From: Chloroflexota bacterium
GTDB taxonomy: Bacteria > Chloroflexota > Anaerolineae > Anaerolineales > DRMV01
NCBI GenBank assembly: GCA_013153375.1
Contig: JAADEN010000159.1
Span: 1-13,020 of the forward strand
Direction: 5' to 3'
DNA length: 13,020 nucleotides
Below the pieces are notes generated by a model that was given only the letters and a program-made list of their open reading frames with translations, ran no database searches and was not told where the DNA came from. Made by a program: the position numbers and the translations under genes. Every line of letters starts with the position of its first letter. Position 1 is the first letter of the stretch. Of this stretch, positions 7,410 to 12,820 are shown one piece after another.

Positions 7410-7463
7410 GACCCGAACCTTGAGGCTGCCCCGCGCCGGCCCTGGCCGCCGGGGGTGGCCCCA

Positions 7464-7492
7464 AGTATAGTCCCGCGGCCGCGAAAGGTCAA
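7464..7492 (-). promoter_or_regulatory. Sigma-70-type promoter of the sigma factor-his-M20 operon
   Basis: On the minus strand, -35 TTGACC (7492-7487) and -10 TATACT (7469-7464) are separated by exactly 17 bp. The predicted start is near 7457, giving a ~48-nt leader before ATG 7409. Confidence 0.82.
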
Positions 7493-7665
7493 TGCAACGC
7501 GCCCAAGACGGGCCACCGGCCGGCCGTTCCCACCGTCGCGCTCCTCACCTCGCAGGGAAAGGGGCGTGGCGGGCTTGCTACCCGCCGCGGGATGGGGCTT
7601 TCTCCCGGATGGACATGGCGACATCGCTGGCGTGCCTCCATCTTGGCGCCGGCCCGCGCCCAAAA
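7493..7665. other. Intergenic region between divergent operon and helicase leader
   Basis: No gene was recognised. It contains a small GGCGGG...CCCGCC hairpin near 7568-7586 and GC-rich sequence. An open frame runs through it into the helicase, but it has no ribosome binding site or helicase homology before 7814. Confidence 0.5.
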
Positions 7666-7687
7666 GTGTGGTATCCTATTCCCACAC
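7666..7687 (+). promoter_or_regulatory. Possible -10 element inside an inverted repeat, helicase gene
   Basis: GTGTGG (7666-7671) and CCACAC (7682-7687) flank TATCCT (7672-7677), a fair -10 box. There is no good -35 at 17 bp upstream, so the promoter is tentative. If real, the start is near 7684 and the leader is about 130 nt; the repeat could be an operator. Confidence 0.35.
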
Positions 7688-7721
7688 GCATCAACAACGG
7701 AGCCGCGCGCGTCATCTCGTT

Positions 7722-7753
7722 CGGGTCGGTGGGTTGCCGACCCGTTTTGGTTT
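7722..7753 (+). terminator. Terminator-like hairpin in the helicase leader
   Basis: A perfect 8-bp stem, CGGGTCGG (7722-7729) with CCGACCCG (7737-7744), has a 7-nt loop and is followed by TTTT-GG-TTT. It lies ~60 nt before the helicase ATG, as an attenuator would. No clear anti-terminator partner was identified. Confidence 0.5.
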
Positions 7754-7780
7754 GCGCCCGGTGCCCACCGGGGATGGCCG

Positions 7781-7808
7781 AGGCTCCTGCTACGCTCAAA
7801 AGGAGCCT
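7781..7808 (+). promoter_or_regulatory. Hairpin that sequesters the helicase ribosome binding site
   Basis: AGGCTCCT (7781-7788) pairs over 8 bp with AGGAGCCT (7801-7808), with a 12-nt loop. The AGGAG in the 3' arm is the only good Shine-Dalgarno for ATG 7814, so it would be hidden when the stem forms. The pairing is seen in the sequence; a regulatory role is inference. Confidence 0.55.
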
Positions 7809-7813
7809 TTGCC

Positions 7814-9460
7814 ATGACCAACCCTTTTCTCGCGTTGGGGCTGGAGCCGCGCTGGGTTGCCAACCTCACCGCGCTGGGCTATACCGAGCCCACACCCATC
7901 CAGGCCCAGGCCATTCCCCTGCTGCTGGCGGGGCACGACCTGCTGGGCCGTTCGCAAACGGGCACGGGCAAGACCGCGGCCTTCGGCCTGCCCCTGCTGC
8001 AATCGCTGGACCCTGACGCCACCCATGTGCAAGCCCTGGTGGTCACTCCCACCCGGGAGTTGGCCTTGCAGGTGACCCAAGCCCTGCGCGACTACGCCCG
8101 CGGCCAGGGGGTGTCCATCCTGCCCGTGTACGGCGGCCAGGGATACGGCCCCCAACTGCGGGCCCTGCGCCGCGGCCGGGCCGCGGTGGTGGTCGGCACA
8201 CCGGGCCGTCTGTTGGATCTGCTCCAGCGGGGGGCCTTGCGCCTGGATCAGGTGCGCTGGGTCGTGTTGGACGAAGCCGACGAGATGCTCAGCATGGGCT
8301 TCATCGACGACATCACCACCCTGCTCGAAGCCACGCCGCCCGAGCGCCAGACCGCGCTGTTCTCGGCCACGCTGCCGCGGCCGGTGCGCGCCCTGGCCGA
8401 GGGCTACATGCGCGCGCCGCGGCACATCGCCATTCAGCCCCAGGAAACCACGGCCCGGGGCATCACGCAGCAAGCCTTCCGCGTCCGTGAGCGGGACAAA
8501 CTGGCCGCGCTTACCCGGCTGCTGGCCGCGCATTCCATCGCCACGGGCCTCATCTTCTGCCGCACCCGGGCCAACACCCGCGCGGTGGCCCAGGCCCTCA
8601 ACGACCACGGCTGGCCCGCGGCCGCGCTCCACGGCGACATGAGCCAGGCCGCGCGCGAGGATGTGTTCGCCGCGGTGCGCCGCGGGCATGTGCGCCTGCT
8701 GGTCGCCACCGATGTGGCCGCCCGCGGGCTGGACATCGCCCAGGTCTCCCATGTCATCAACTACGACTTGCCCACCGACCCCGAAGTGTACATCCACCGG
8801 GTGGGACGCACCGCGCGGGCGGGCAAAACCGGCCTGGCGTGGTCCCTGGTCACGCCGCGCGAGCGGGGGCTGTGGCGGCGCATCGAGCGCCGGGTGCGGC
8901 AGCGCATCCCCTTTGGCAAGTTGCCCTCGGCCCAAGACATCGCCCAGGCCCGGCAGTCCCGCTTGTTGGAGCAACTGCAACGCGCGCTGGAAGAGGGCGT
9001 GCCCGAGAGCCAGGCCGCGCGGCAGGTCTTGCACACCCTGGTGGATCAGGGCCACGACCCGCTGACCATCACCCTGGCCGCGCTGCACCTGGCCCAGGCC
9101 CATGAGCCCCAGGCCAAAGTGCTGCCCTTGCACGAGCCCACGGCCTGGACCTCCGAGCGCCGCGAGCACCGACGCCGCGGCGCATGGGAGCGGGAACGAC
9201 GCCCCCGCCGAGAGCGCCGCGAGCGCGAGCCCGGCATGGTGCGCCTGGGCTTCGCCGCGGGGCGGATGCACGGCCTGCGGCCCGGCGATGTGGTGGGCAC
9301 CCTGGCGTACCAGGCCCGCATTCCGGGCGCGGTCATCGGCCGCATCCAAATCGGCGACGACACCACCTGGGTGGATGTGCCGCAGGACTATGTGGACCAA
9401 GTGCTGGCCCACGACGCGTTCCGCTGGGGCCGCCGCACGGTCAAGGTGTGGAAAGCGTAA
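7814..9460 (+). CDS. DEAD-box ATP-dependent RNA helicase with DbpA-like RNA-binding domain
   Basis: The 548-residue product unwinds RNA duplexes using ATP. The helicase motifs occur in order: Q motif (GYTEPTPIQ, 22-30), I (SQTGTGKT, 47-54), Ia (PTRELALQ, 79-86), TPGR (129-132), II DEAD (153-156), III SAT (184-186), IV (LIFCRT, 246-251), V (ATDVAARGLDI, 298-308) and VI (HRVGRTARAG, 328-337). A basic linker at ~447-472 leads to a C-terminal DbpA/CsdA-like RNA-binding domain (~474-548, VRLGFAAGRMHGLRPGDVVG). This suggests a role in ribosome assembly or RNA decay, as for DeaD/CsdA. ATG 7814 is chosen because AGGAG lies 8 nt upstream and homology begins there; the frame is open back to 7592. Cold-related regulation through the structured leader is a guess. 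Confidence 0.95.
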   Translation: MTNPFLALGLEPRWVANLTALGYTEPTPIQAQAIPLLLAGHDLLGRSQTGTGKTAAFGLPLLQSLDPDATHVQALVVTPTRELALQVTQALRDYARGQGVSILPVYGGQGYGPQLRALRRGRAAVVVGTPGRLLDLLQRGALRLDQVRWVVLDEADEMLSMGFIDDITTLLEATPPERQTALFSATLPRPVRALAEGYMRAPRHIAIQPQETTARGITQQAFRVRERDKLAALTRLLAAHSIATGLIFCRTRANTRAVAQALNDHGWPAAALHGDMSQAAREDVFAAVRRGHVRLLVATDVAARGLDIAQVSHVINYDLPTDPEVYIHRVGRTARAGKTGLAWSLVTPRERGLWRRIERRVRQRIPFGKLPSAQDIAQARQSRLLEQLQRALEEGVPESQAARQVLHTLVDQGHDPLTITLAALHLAQAHEPQAKVLPLHEPTAWTSERREHRRRGAWERERRPRRERREREPGMVRLGFAAGRMHGLRPGDVVGTLAYQARIPGAVIGRIQIGDDTTWVDVPQDYVDQVLAHDAFRWGRRTVKVWKA

Positions 9461-9487
9461 AAACGAAGCGAGGAGCAGGAAGCAAAG

Positions 9488-9515
9488 AGCGGGGAGCCTT
9501 TCGACGCTCCCCGCT
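9488..9515 (+). terminator. Hairpin after the helicase gene (half of a larger palindrome)
   Basis: AGCGGGGAGC (9488-9497) pairs perfectly with GCTCCCCGCT (9506-9515), with an 8-nt loop. What follows (TCCTGCTT) is a poor U-tract. It is the core of a longer imperfect palindrome whose outer arm GCGAGG-AGCAGGAAGC (from ~9468) pairs with GCTTCCTGCTT-CCCTCGC now found at 10750-10767, beyond the insertion sequence. Confidence 0.6.
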
Positions 9516-9523
9516 TCCTGCTT
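9510..9523 (+). repeat. 14-bp direct repeat, left copy
   Basis: CCCGCTTCCTGCTT occurs here and at 10747-10760, on both sides of the insertion sequence. It looks like a target duplication, but is better explained by the 11-bp tandem repeat at the site plus chance agreement with the left end (GCTT), because the guide RNA places the edge at CT 9518-9519. Confidence 0.6.
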
Positions 9524-9524
9524 G

Positions 9525-9530
9525 TATGAT
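9525..9530 (+). promoter_or_regulatory. Inward -10 box at IS left end (half of a junction promoter)
   Basis: TATGAT lies ~7 nt before the predicted bridge RNA start. Its natural partner is the outward TTGACA at 10714-10719 near the right end. On an excised circle they would be 20 bp apart, longer than the optimal 17. Confidence 0.55.
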
Positions 9531-9536
9531 AAAAGA

Positions 9537-9682
9537 GAGGGGGCGGTAGACCGTACTCCTGCAGGGCCTATGGGAGAGCCCGACGGCGAAGGTAGGTCAC
9601 CGCCCCCTTCATCCCACCAAGCCCATAGGGCGGATAGTAGATGGGGCCTTCAGCCCGAATACAAGCAGGCCCAGGGCTTGGC
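9537..9682 (+). ncRNA. Predicted bridge RNA of the IS110 element
   Basis: Two large stem-loops are visible. Loop 1 (target-binding): GGGGGCGGT (9539-9547) pairs with ACCGCCCCC (9599-9607), extended by GACC/GGTC, with inner stem GGGC (9564-9567)/GCCC (9578-9581). Its internal loop sides are 9553-9563 and 9582-9594. Loop 2 (donor-binding): CCAAGCCC (9617-9624) pairs with GGGCTTGG (9674-9681), with inner stem GGGC (9644-9647)/GCCC (9653-9656). Its 3' side, 9659-9670 (ATACAAGCAGGC), is perfectly complementary to GC-CT-GCTTGTAT, the joined right end, core and left end. Its 5' side, ATAGTAG (9634-9640), equals the right end 10725-10731. This is the published bridge-RNA arrangement for IS110-group elements: left guides match the top strand, right guides are complementary to it. 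Exact RNA ends are estimated. Confidence 0.82.
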
Positions 9683-9702
9683 ACCTCACAAAGGAGGATA
9701 GG

Positions 9703-10728
9703 ATGACGGCCAAAAGCACCTTTATCTATACCATTGGTGTGGATATTGCGCAAGCGGAATGTGTCTGGGCGGCCTATCATCATCCGACCCAGACTTTCCT
9801 GGCCCGCGGCACGGTAGCCCGCACGCAGGAAGCGTTGGCGGCATGGGCCGCGGAACTGCAGCGCCAGTGGCCCCAGGCCCTGGTGGTGTTGGAAGCCACC
9901 GGCGGTCTGGAGCGGGCGGTCCGACGAGCGTTGCAGGAGGTGGGCCTGGCCGTGGCGATCGCCAACCCGAAGCGGGTGCAGCGGATGCGCGAAGCGGGTG
10001 GGAAGGCGAAGACGGACCGTCTCGATGCCGAGACTTTGGCCCTGTGGGGGGCGTTGTATGGTCGGCCCCAGCCGCCGGTCTCGTTGGCGGAGGAGCGGAT
10101 GCGGGACTTGTTGCTGCGCCGCGAGCAGGTCCAAGCCATGGTGCACCAAGAGCGCATGCGGCTGCGCCAGGCCCAGGACGCTTTCGTCCGAGCGCAAATC
10201 CAGGCCGTCATCCAATTGCTGGAAAAGCAAAAGGCCGACCTGGAGGCGGAAATTCGTCGCCAGTGGCAACGGTGGCAGGAAGAGGTGCCCCAGGTGGCCG
10301 ACGATGTGGCGCTGTTGATGAGTCTGCCGGGGGTGGGGTTCCAGACTGCGCTGGAGTTGCGGGTGTGGATGCCGGAGTTGGGGACGCTGCGGGCGAAAGA
10401 GGTGGGGGCGCTGAGCGGGACGGCTCCCCAGGCCCGGGACAGCGGGAAACGCCGAGGAAGACGCCGGATTCGAGATGGCCGGCGGCGGGTACGCGGGGCA
10501 TTGTACATGACGGTGTTGACCGTGCTTCGACGGAAGGAAGGGCCGTTGTGGGCCTTCTACCAACGATTGCGGCAACGGGGGAAACCGTTTTATGTGGCGG
10601 CGACGGCGTTGATACGGAAGATCTTGGTGATTGCGAATGCCATGCTGCGGGATCGGCGGCCCTGGAACCCGCCGCAGGCGCAGACACGCTTCAGATTTCA
10701 TCCCGTTTCTCCCTTGACAACATCATAG
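9703..10728 (+). CDS. IS110-family transposase (DEDD recombinase)
   Basis: The 341-residue product has an N-terminal RuvC-like DEDD domain: Asp14 (IGVDIA), Glu64 (VVLEATGG), Asp105 and Asp108 (KTDRLDAETLA). A coiled-coil-rich middle (~128-195) follows, then a Transposase_20 domain from ~203 (LMSLPGVGFQTALEL). That domain ends in the conserved SGTAPQARDSGKRRGRR segment, where Ser247 is the likely nucleophile. IS110 enzymes use the DEDD site and this Ser, guided by a bridge RNA, to recombine circle and target. AAGGAGG lies 5 nt before the ATG. All key residues are intact and no frameshift is seen, so the element could be active. The stop codon lies inside the ATAGTAG donor sequence, so coding and end-recognition sequences overlap. 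Confidence 0.96.
   Translation: MTAKSTFIYTIGVDIAQAECVWAAYHHPTQTFLARGTVARTQEALAAWAAELQRQWPQALVVLEATGGLERAVRRALQEVGLAVAIANPKRVQRMREAGGKAKTDRLDAETLALWGALYGRPQPPVSLAEERMRDLLLRREQVQAMVHQERMRLRQAQDAFVRAQIQAVIQLLEKQKADLEAEIRRQWQRWQEEVPQVADDVALLMSLPGVGFQTALELRVWMPELGTLRAKEVGALSGTAPQARDSGKRRGRRRIRDGRRRVRGALYMTVLTVLRRKEGPLWAFYQRLRQRGKPFYVAATALIRKILVIANAMLRDRRPWNPPQAQTRFRFHPVSPLTTS
10714..10719 (+). promoter_or_regulatory. Outward consensus -35 box at IS right end
   Basis: A perfect TTGACA lies within the last codons of the transposase and points out of the element. It could combine with the left-end TATGAT on the excised circle. In the integrated state no good -10 follows at 17 bp. Confidence 0.5.
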
Positions 10729-10734
10729 TAGCCT

Positions 10735-10756
10735 TCCCGCTTCCTTCCCGCTTCCT
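10735..10756 (+). repeat. Two tandem 11-bp repeats at the IS insertion site
   Basis: TCCCGCTTCCT is present twice head to tail (10735-10745, 10746-10756). A third copy, differing in its first base (CCCCGCTTCCT, 9509-9519), is on the left side of the element. Joined, the three form an uninterrupted array in the right arm of the pre-insertion palindrome. Confidence 0.8.
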
Positions 10757-10775
10757 GCTTCCCTCGCGTCGGGCA

Positions 10776-10790
10776 GCCCTTGACAAGGGC
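10776..10790. promoter_or_regulatory. Perfect 15-bp palindrome over the -35 box
   Basis: GCCCTTG-A-CAAGGGC (7-1-7) contains the TTGACA -35 element of the downstream operon. A protein bound here would block polymerase; it is a candidate operator. Confidence 0.5.
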
Positions 10791-10808
10791 GGGTTTTGCC
10801 GTTATCTT
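10780..10808 (+). promoter_or_regulatory. Sigma-70-type promoter of the membrane protein-regulator operon
   Basis: -35 TTGACA (10780-10785) and -10 TATCTT (10803-10808) are separated by exactly 17 bp. The predicted start is near 10815, ~29 nt before ATG 10844. Confidence 0.85.
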
Positions 10809-10826
10809 TGTTTACAGCATAAACAA
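10808..10826. promoter_or_regulatory. Palindromic operator candidate at the transcription start
   Basis: TTGTTTA (10808-10814) and TAAACAA (10820-10826) form a perfect 7-bp inverted repeat around CAGCA, directly after the -10 box. Size and place suit a dimeric winged-helix repressor, probably the one encoded second in this operon. Confidence 0.6.
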
Positions 10827-10843
10827 GTCTGCGGAGGCGAAAG

Positions 10844-11467
10844 ATGGGCGGGCCGATGGCGGGCGATCCATTGCAGTGGGCCGAGGGCGCGTTGCGGCGC
10901 TATTGGAGCGAGGACGGGCTGACCGATGTGGTGGTGGGCCTGTTCCTGGTGGCCTACGGCTGGCTGTTCGAGCAAGGGCAGCAGCACGACGCGGCCTGGG
11001 CCAAGGTGCTCCTGATCGCGTTGGTGCTGGTTGTGGCCTTGCGGATGCGGGCCGTGATCCACGCGCTCAAGATGCGCTGGGTCTATCCGCGCGCCGGTTA
11101 CGCGCGGCCCCGCGCCCTGCCCCGCGAGACGCGCCTCAAGCGCAGCGCGTGGGTGCTGGCGGCCGCGCTGCTGGTCGTGGGCCTGCTGATCGCCCTGGAT
11201 CTGCCATCGCGGGTGGTCTGCGGCTTGACGGGCGCGCTGATGACCTTTCTGTGGGCCTGGATCGGCTGGCGGAACGGCACGGCCCGGCACTTCTTCCTCG
11301 CGGCCGTGAGCGGGGGATGGGTGCTCTGGCACCTGCTCCGACCGGGCGTGGTCTGCGACCTGGTCGCGCTGTTCATCCTGACGGGCTTGTTGGAAATCGC
11401 GCTGGGCCTGTTCGCGTTCGGGCGCTTTTTGCGCAAGTATCCCCAGGCTCAGGGAGGCGCGCCATGA
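10844..11467 (+). CDS. Multi-pass membrane protein of unknown function, 207 aa
   Basis: I do not recognise this family. About six hydrophobic segments are visible, at roughly 26-43, 52-68, 101-119, 122-141, 147-164 and 170-193. A basic, Arg/Pro-rich loop (~77-100) lies between the second and third, and the C-terminus is basic (RFLRKYPQAQGG). The N-terminal 25 residues are hydrophilic (DPLQWAEGALRRYWSEDGLTD). There are no enzyme motifs. GGAGG (10833-10837) is 6 nt before the ATG; a second in-frame ATG at 10856 is less well placed. It is the first gene behind a strong promoter with two palindromes, and its TGA overlaps the ATG of the winged-helix gene. Membrane protein plus small winged-helix regulator pairs are common and usually autoregulated; what this one senses or transports is not evident. 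Confidence 0.82.
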   Translation: MGGPMAGDPLQWAEGALRRYWSEDGLTDVVVGLFLVAYGWLFEQGQQHDAAWAKVLLIALVLVVALRMRAVIHALKMRWVYPRAGYARPRALPRETRLKRSAWVLAAALLVVGLLIALDLPSRVVCGLTGALMTFLWAWIGWRNGTARHFFLAAVSGGWVLWHLLRPGVVCDLVALFILTGLLEIALGLFAFGRFLRKYPQAQGGAP

Positions 11468-11844
11468 CCGCCAGCGGGTCCTCTCAGGATGCGGCGCGCG
11501 GCCTGCCGCGGGTGGATCCCCTGATCCATGTCCCCGCGCGGCTGGCCATCGTGGCCACCCTGGCCGCGGTGGAGGAGGCGGACTTTCGCTACCTGCTGCG
11601 GGCCACGGGCTTGACCAAGGGTAATCTGTCGGCCCACTTGAGCAAACTGGCCGACGCGGGCTATGTGCACATCACCAAGACCTTCCGCGGCAAGTATCCC
11701 TGGACTTTGTGTCGGCTGACGCCCAAGGGCCGGGCCGCGTTCGAAGCCTATCGGCAGGCCATGCGGGCCTACCTGGACCCCGCGCCGCCCGGAGGCGCGC
11801 AGGCCGCGGCGCGCGCCCCCGACGACGCGTCGGACCGCTCTTGA
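11464..11844 (+). CDS. Winged-helix transcriptional regulator, 126 aa
   Basis: The product is a small winged-helix DNA-binding protein of the HTH_34/MarR-like type. The typical start (DPLIHVPARLAIVATLA, 18-34) leads into the helix-turn-helix (DFRYLLRATGLTKGNLSAHLSKLADAGYV, 40-68, recognition helix ~51-63). A wing follows at ~69-86 (ITKTFRGKYPWTLCRLT), then a dimerisation helix (PKGRAAFEAYRQAMRAYL). The C-terminal ~20 residues are Ala/Pro-rich and probably disordered. Its ATG overlaps the membrane-protein stop (ATGA), with GGGAGG 6 nt upstream. The likely target is the palindrome(s) at 10776-10826 in its own promoter; this is inference from position. No ligand-binding domain is present. Confidence 0.9.
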   Translation: MTASGSSQDAARGLPRVDPLIHVPARLAIVATLAAVEEADFRYLLRATGLTKGNLSAHLSKLADAGYVHITKTFRGKYPWTLCRLTPKGRAAFEAYRQAMRAYLDPAPPGGAQAAARAPDDASDRS

Positions 11845-11865
11845 GCCGGCCCGCGGCGATGGAGG

Positions 11866-11899
11866 GCTCGGCCTTCCCGCGATGGAAGGTCGGGCTTTT
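11866..11899 (+). terminator. Rho-independent terminator after the winged-helix gene
   Basis: A 12-bp stem (11866-11877 with 11884-11895, two G-U pairs) has loop CGCGAT and is followed by TTTT. It lies 21 bp after the regulator stop and separates this operon from the convergent SDR gene. Confidence 0.8.
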
Positions 11900-11923
11900 C
11901 GCGTTTGCCTTGGTCGGCGCGCC

Positions 11924-12715
11924 TCAGCACAGCCCCTGGTACGAACCGCCCTCCACGGGCAGCAGCACGCCCGTGAGGTACGACGCCGCGGGGGAGAGCA
12001 AGAAGGCCACCGCGCGGCCCAGTTCCAGCGGTTCGGCCATGCGGCCCAGCGCGCTGGCCCGGGCCTGGGCCGCAAGTTCCTCGTCCACCGTGGTGCCCTT
12101 CTGCCGGGCCCGATAGGCCAGCAGTTCGGTCACCCGCTCGGTGCGGGTCCAGCCGGGCAGGACCGCGTTGAAACGCAGGCCCTCGGGGCCCAATTCCAAA
12201 GCCAGGCTCTTGATGAGGGCCACCGCGGCGGCGCGCATGGTGTTGGAGAGCACCAGGTTGGGGATGGGCTGTTTGGCCGAGATGGAGGTGATGGCCACCA
12301 CACTGCCCAGGTCCGAGGCGCGCAGCGCGGGCAGCGCGGCCCGAATCAGGCGGACATGGAACAGAAAGGCCAGGTCGAAGGCCCGGTACCAGGTCGCGTC
12401 GTCGAACTCCTCGAAGCGGCCGGGCGGCGGCCCGCCCGCGTTGGTCACCAGCCCGTCCAGGCCGCCCAGGGCTGCGGCGGCTTCGCGCACCACCCGGGCT
12501 GCGTCGTCGGCCTGGCTCACATCGCCCACGATGGGCACCACCTCCGCGGCCGTGGCCGCGCGCAGGCGTTGGGCCGCGGCGTGCAGCGTGTCCGCGTGGC
12601 GGGCGTTGATGGCGAGACGCGCGCCTTCCTGGGCCAGCACCTGGGCCACCGCGTAGCCCAATCCCCGGCTGGCGCCCGTCACCAGCACCCGTCGGCCGTG
12701 CAATTGCAGATCCAT
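11924..12715 (-). CDS. Atypical short-chain dehydrogenase/reductase lacking catalytic Tyr and Lys
   Basis: The 263-residue product has a Rossmann SDR fold: nucleotide loop TGASRGLG (13-20), acidic GDVS (64-67), TNAGG (91-95) and C-terminal PVEGGSYQG. The active-site region keeps the Ser (Ser144, AITSIS), but the YxxxK pair is replaced by Ser157 and Arg161 (LSNTMR). This matches the atypical beta-ketoacyl-ACP-reductase-like SDR subgroup (cd05344-type), for which a perfect catalytic tetrad is missing. Its reaction is unknown; it may bind NAD(P) without classical SDR chemistry. ATG 12715 is chosen because AGGAGG ends 5 nt upstream; an in-frame GTG at 12721 overlaps that ribosome binding site. 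It follows the MenD-like gene on the same strand by 105 bp. Confidence 0.9.
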   Translation of the reverse strand: MDLQLHGRRVLVTGASRGLGYAVAQVLAQEGARLAINARHADTLHAAAQRLRAATAAEVVPIVGDVSQADDAARVVREAAAALGGLDGLVTNAGGPPPGRFEEFDDATWYRAFDLAFLFHVRLIRAALPALRASDLGSVVAITSISAKQPIPNLVLSNTMRAAAVALIKSLALELGPEGLRFNAVLPGWTRTERVTELLAYRARQKGTTVDEELAAQARASALGRMAEPLELGRAVAFLLSPAASYLTGVLLPVEGGSYQGLC

Positions 12716-12820
12716 AGCCACCTCCTGAAGGCCCGAGATGCGGGCGTCGTCCCCTGCGGCGCGGGCCCCCGGTTCCTCCTCCCCCGGCTTGAGAGGGATT
12801 GTACCCGCTTTTGGGCCGGG
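12716..12820 (-). promoter_or_regulatory. Spacer before the SDR gene with a possible -10 box
   Basis: TACAAT (minus strand, 12803-12798) is a good -10 hexamer, but no convincing -35 lies 17-18 bp upstream. The SDR gene may have its own weak promoter or be read from the upstream gene. AGGAGG for the SDR start is at the left end of the spacer. Confidence 0.3.

Larger units (their letters stand above)
9518..10734 (+). mobile_element. Complete IS110-family insertion sequence, 1215 bp plus duplicated CT core
   Basis: The element contains one DEDD transposase/recombinase gene and a ~180-bp 5' non-coding segment, the IS110-group layout. There are no terminal inverted repeats. Boundaries are set by three agreeing signs. 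(a) The predicted donor-guide RNA pairs across right end + CT + left end. (b) CT is present at both edges (9518-9519 and 10733-10734). (c) Deleting the element rejoins TCCCGCTTCCT repeats with an exact 11-bp period. The right end extends only 4 nt past the transposase stop. It sits in the palindromic spacer between the helicase and the membrane-protein operon and disrupts no gene. Confidence 0.88.

Noticed and set aside
7592..7813. N-terminal extension of the helicase to an earlier ATG
   Set aside because: The extra 74 residues show no similarity to helicases, have no ribosome binding site, and overlap leader hairpins; ATG 7814 has AGGAG at the right distance.
7796..9412. 538-codon open frame on the minus strand
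   Set aside because: It is antisense to the DEAD-box helicase; the His/Gly/Gln-rich translation is typical of GC-rich shadow frames.
9510..10760. 14-bp direct repeats as target site duplication
   Set aside because: IS110 elements do not make long staggered duplications. The guide RNA and the 11-bp periodicity place the edges at a CT core instead.
12716..12721. GTG start at 12721 for the SDR gene
   Set aside because: It overlaps the AGGAGG sequence; ATG 12715 has correct spacing.
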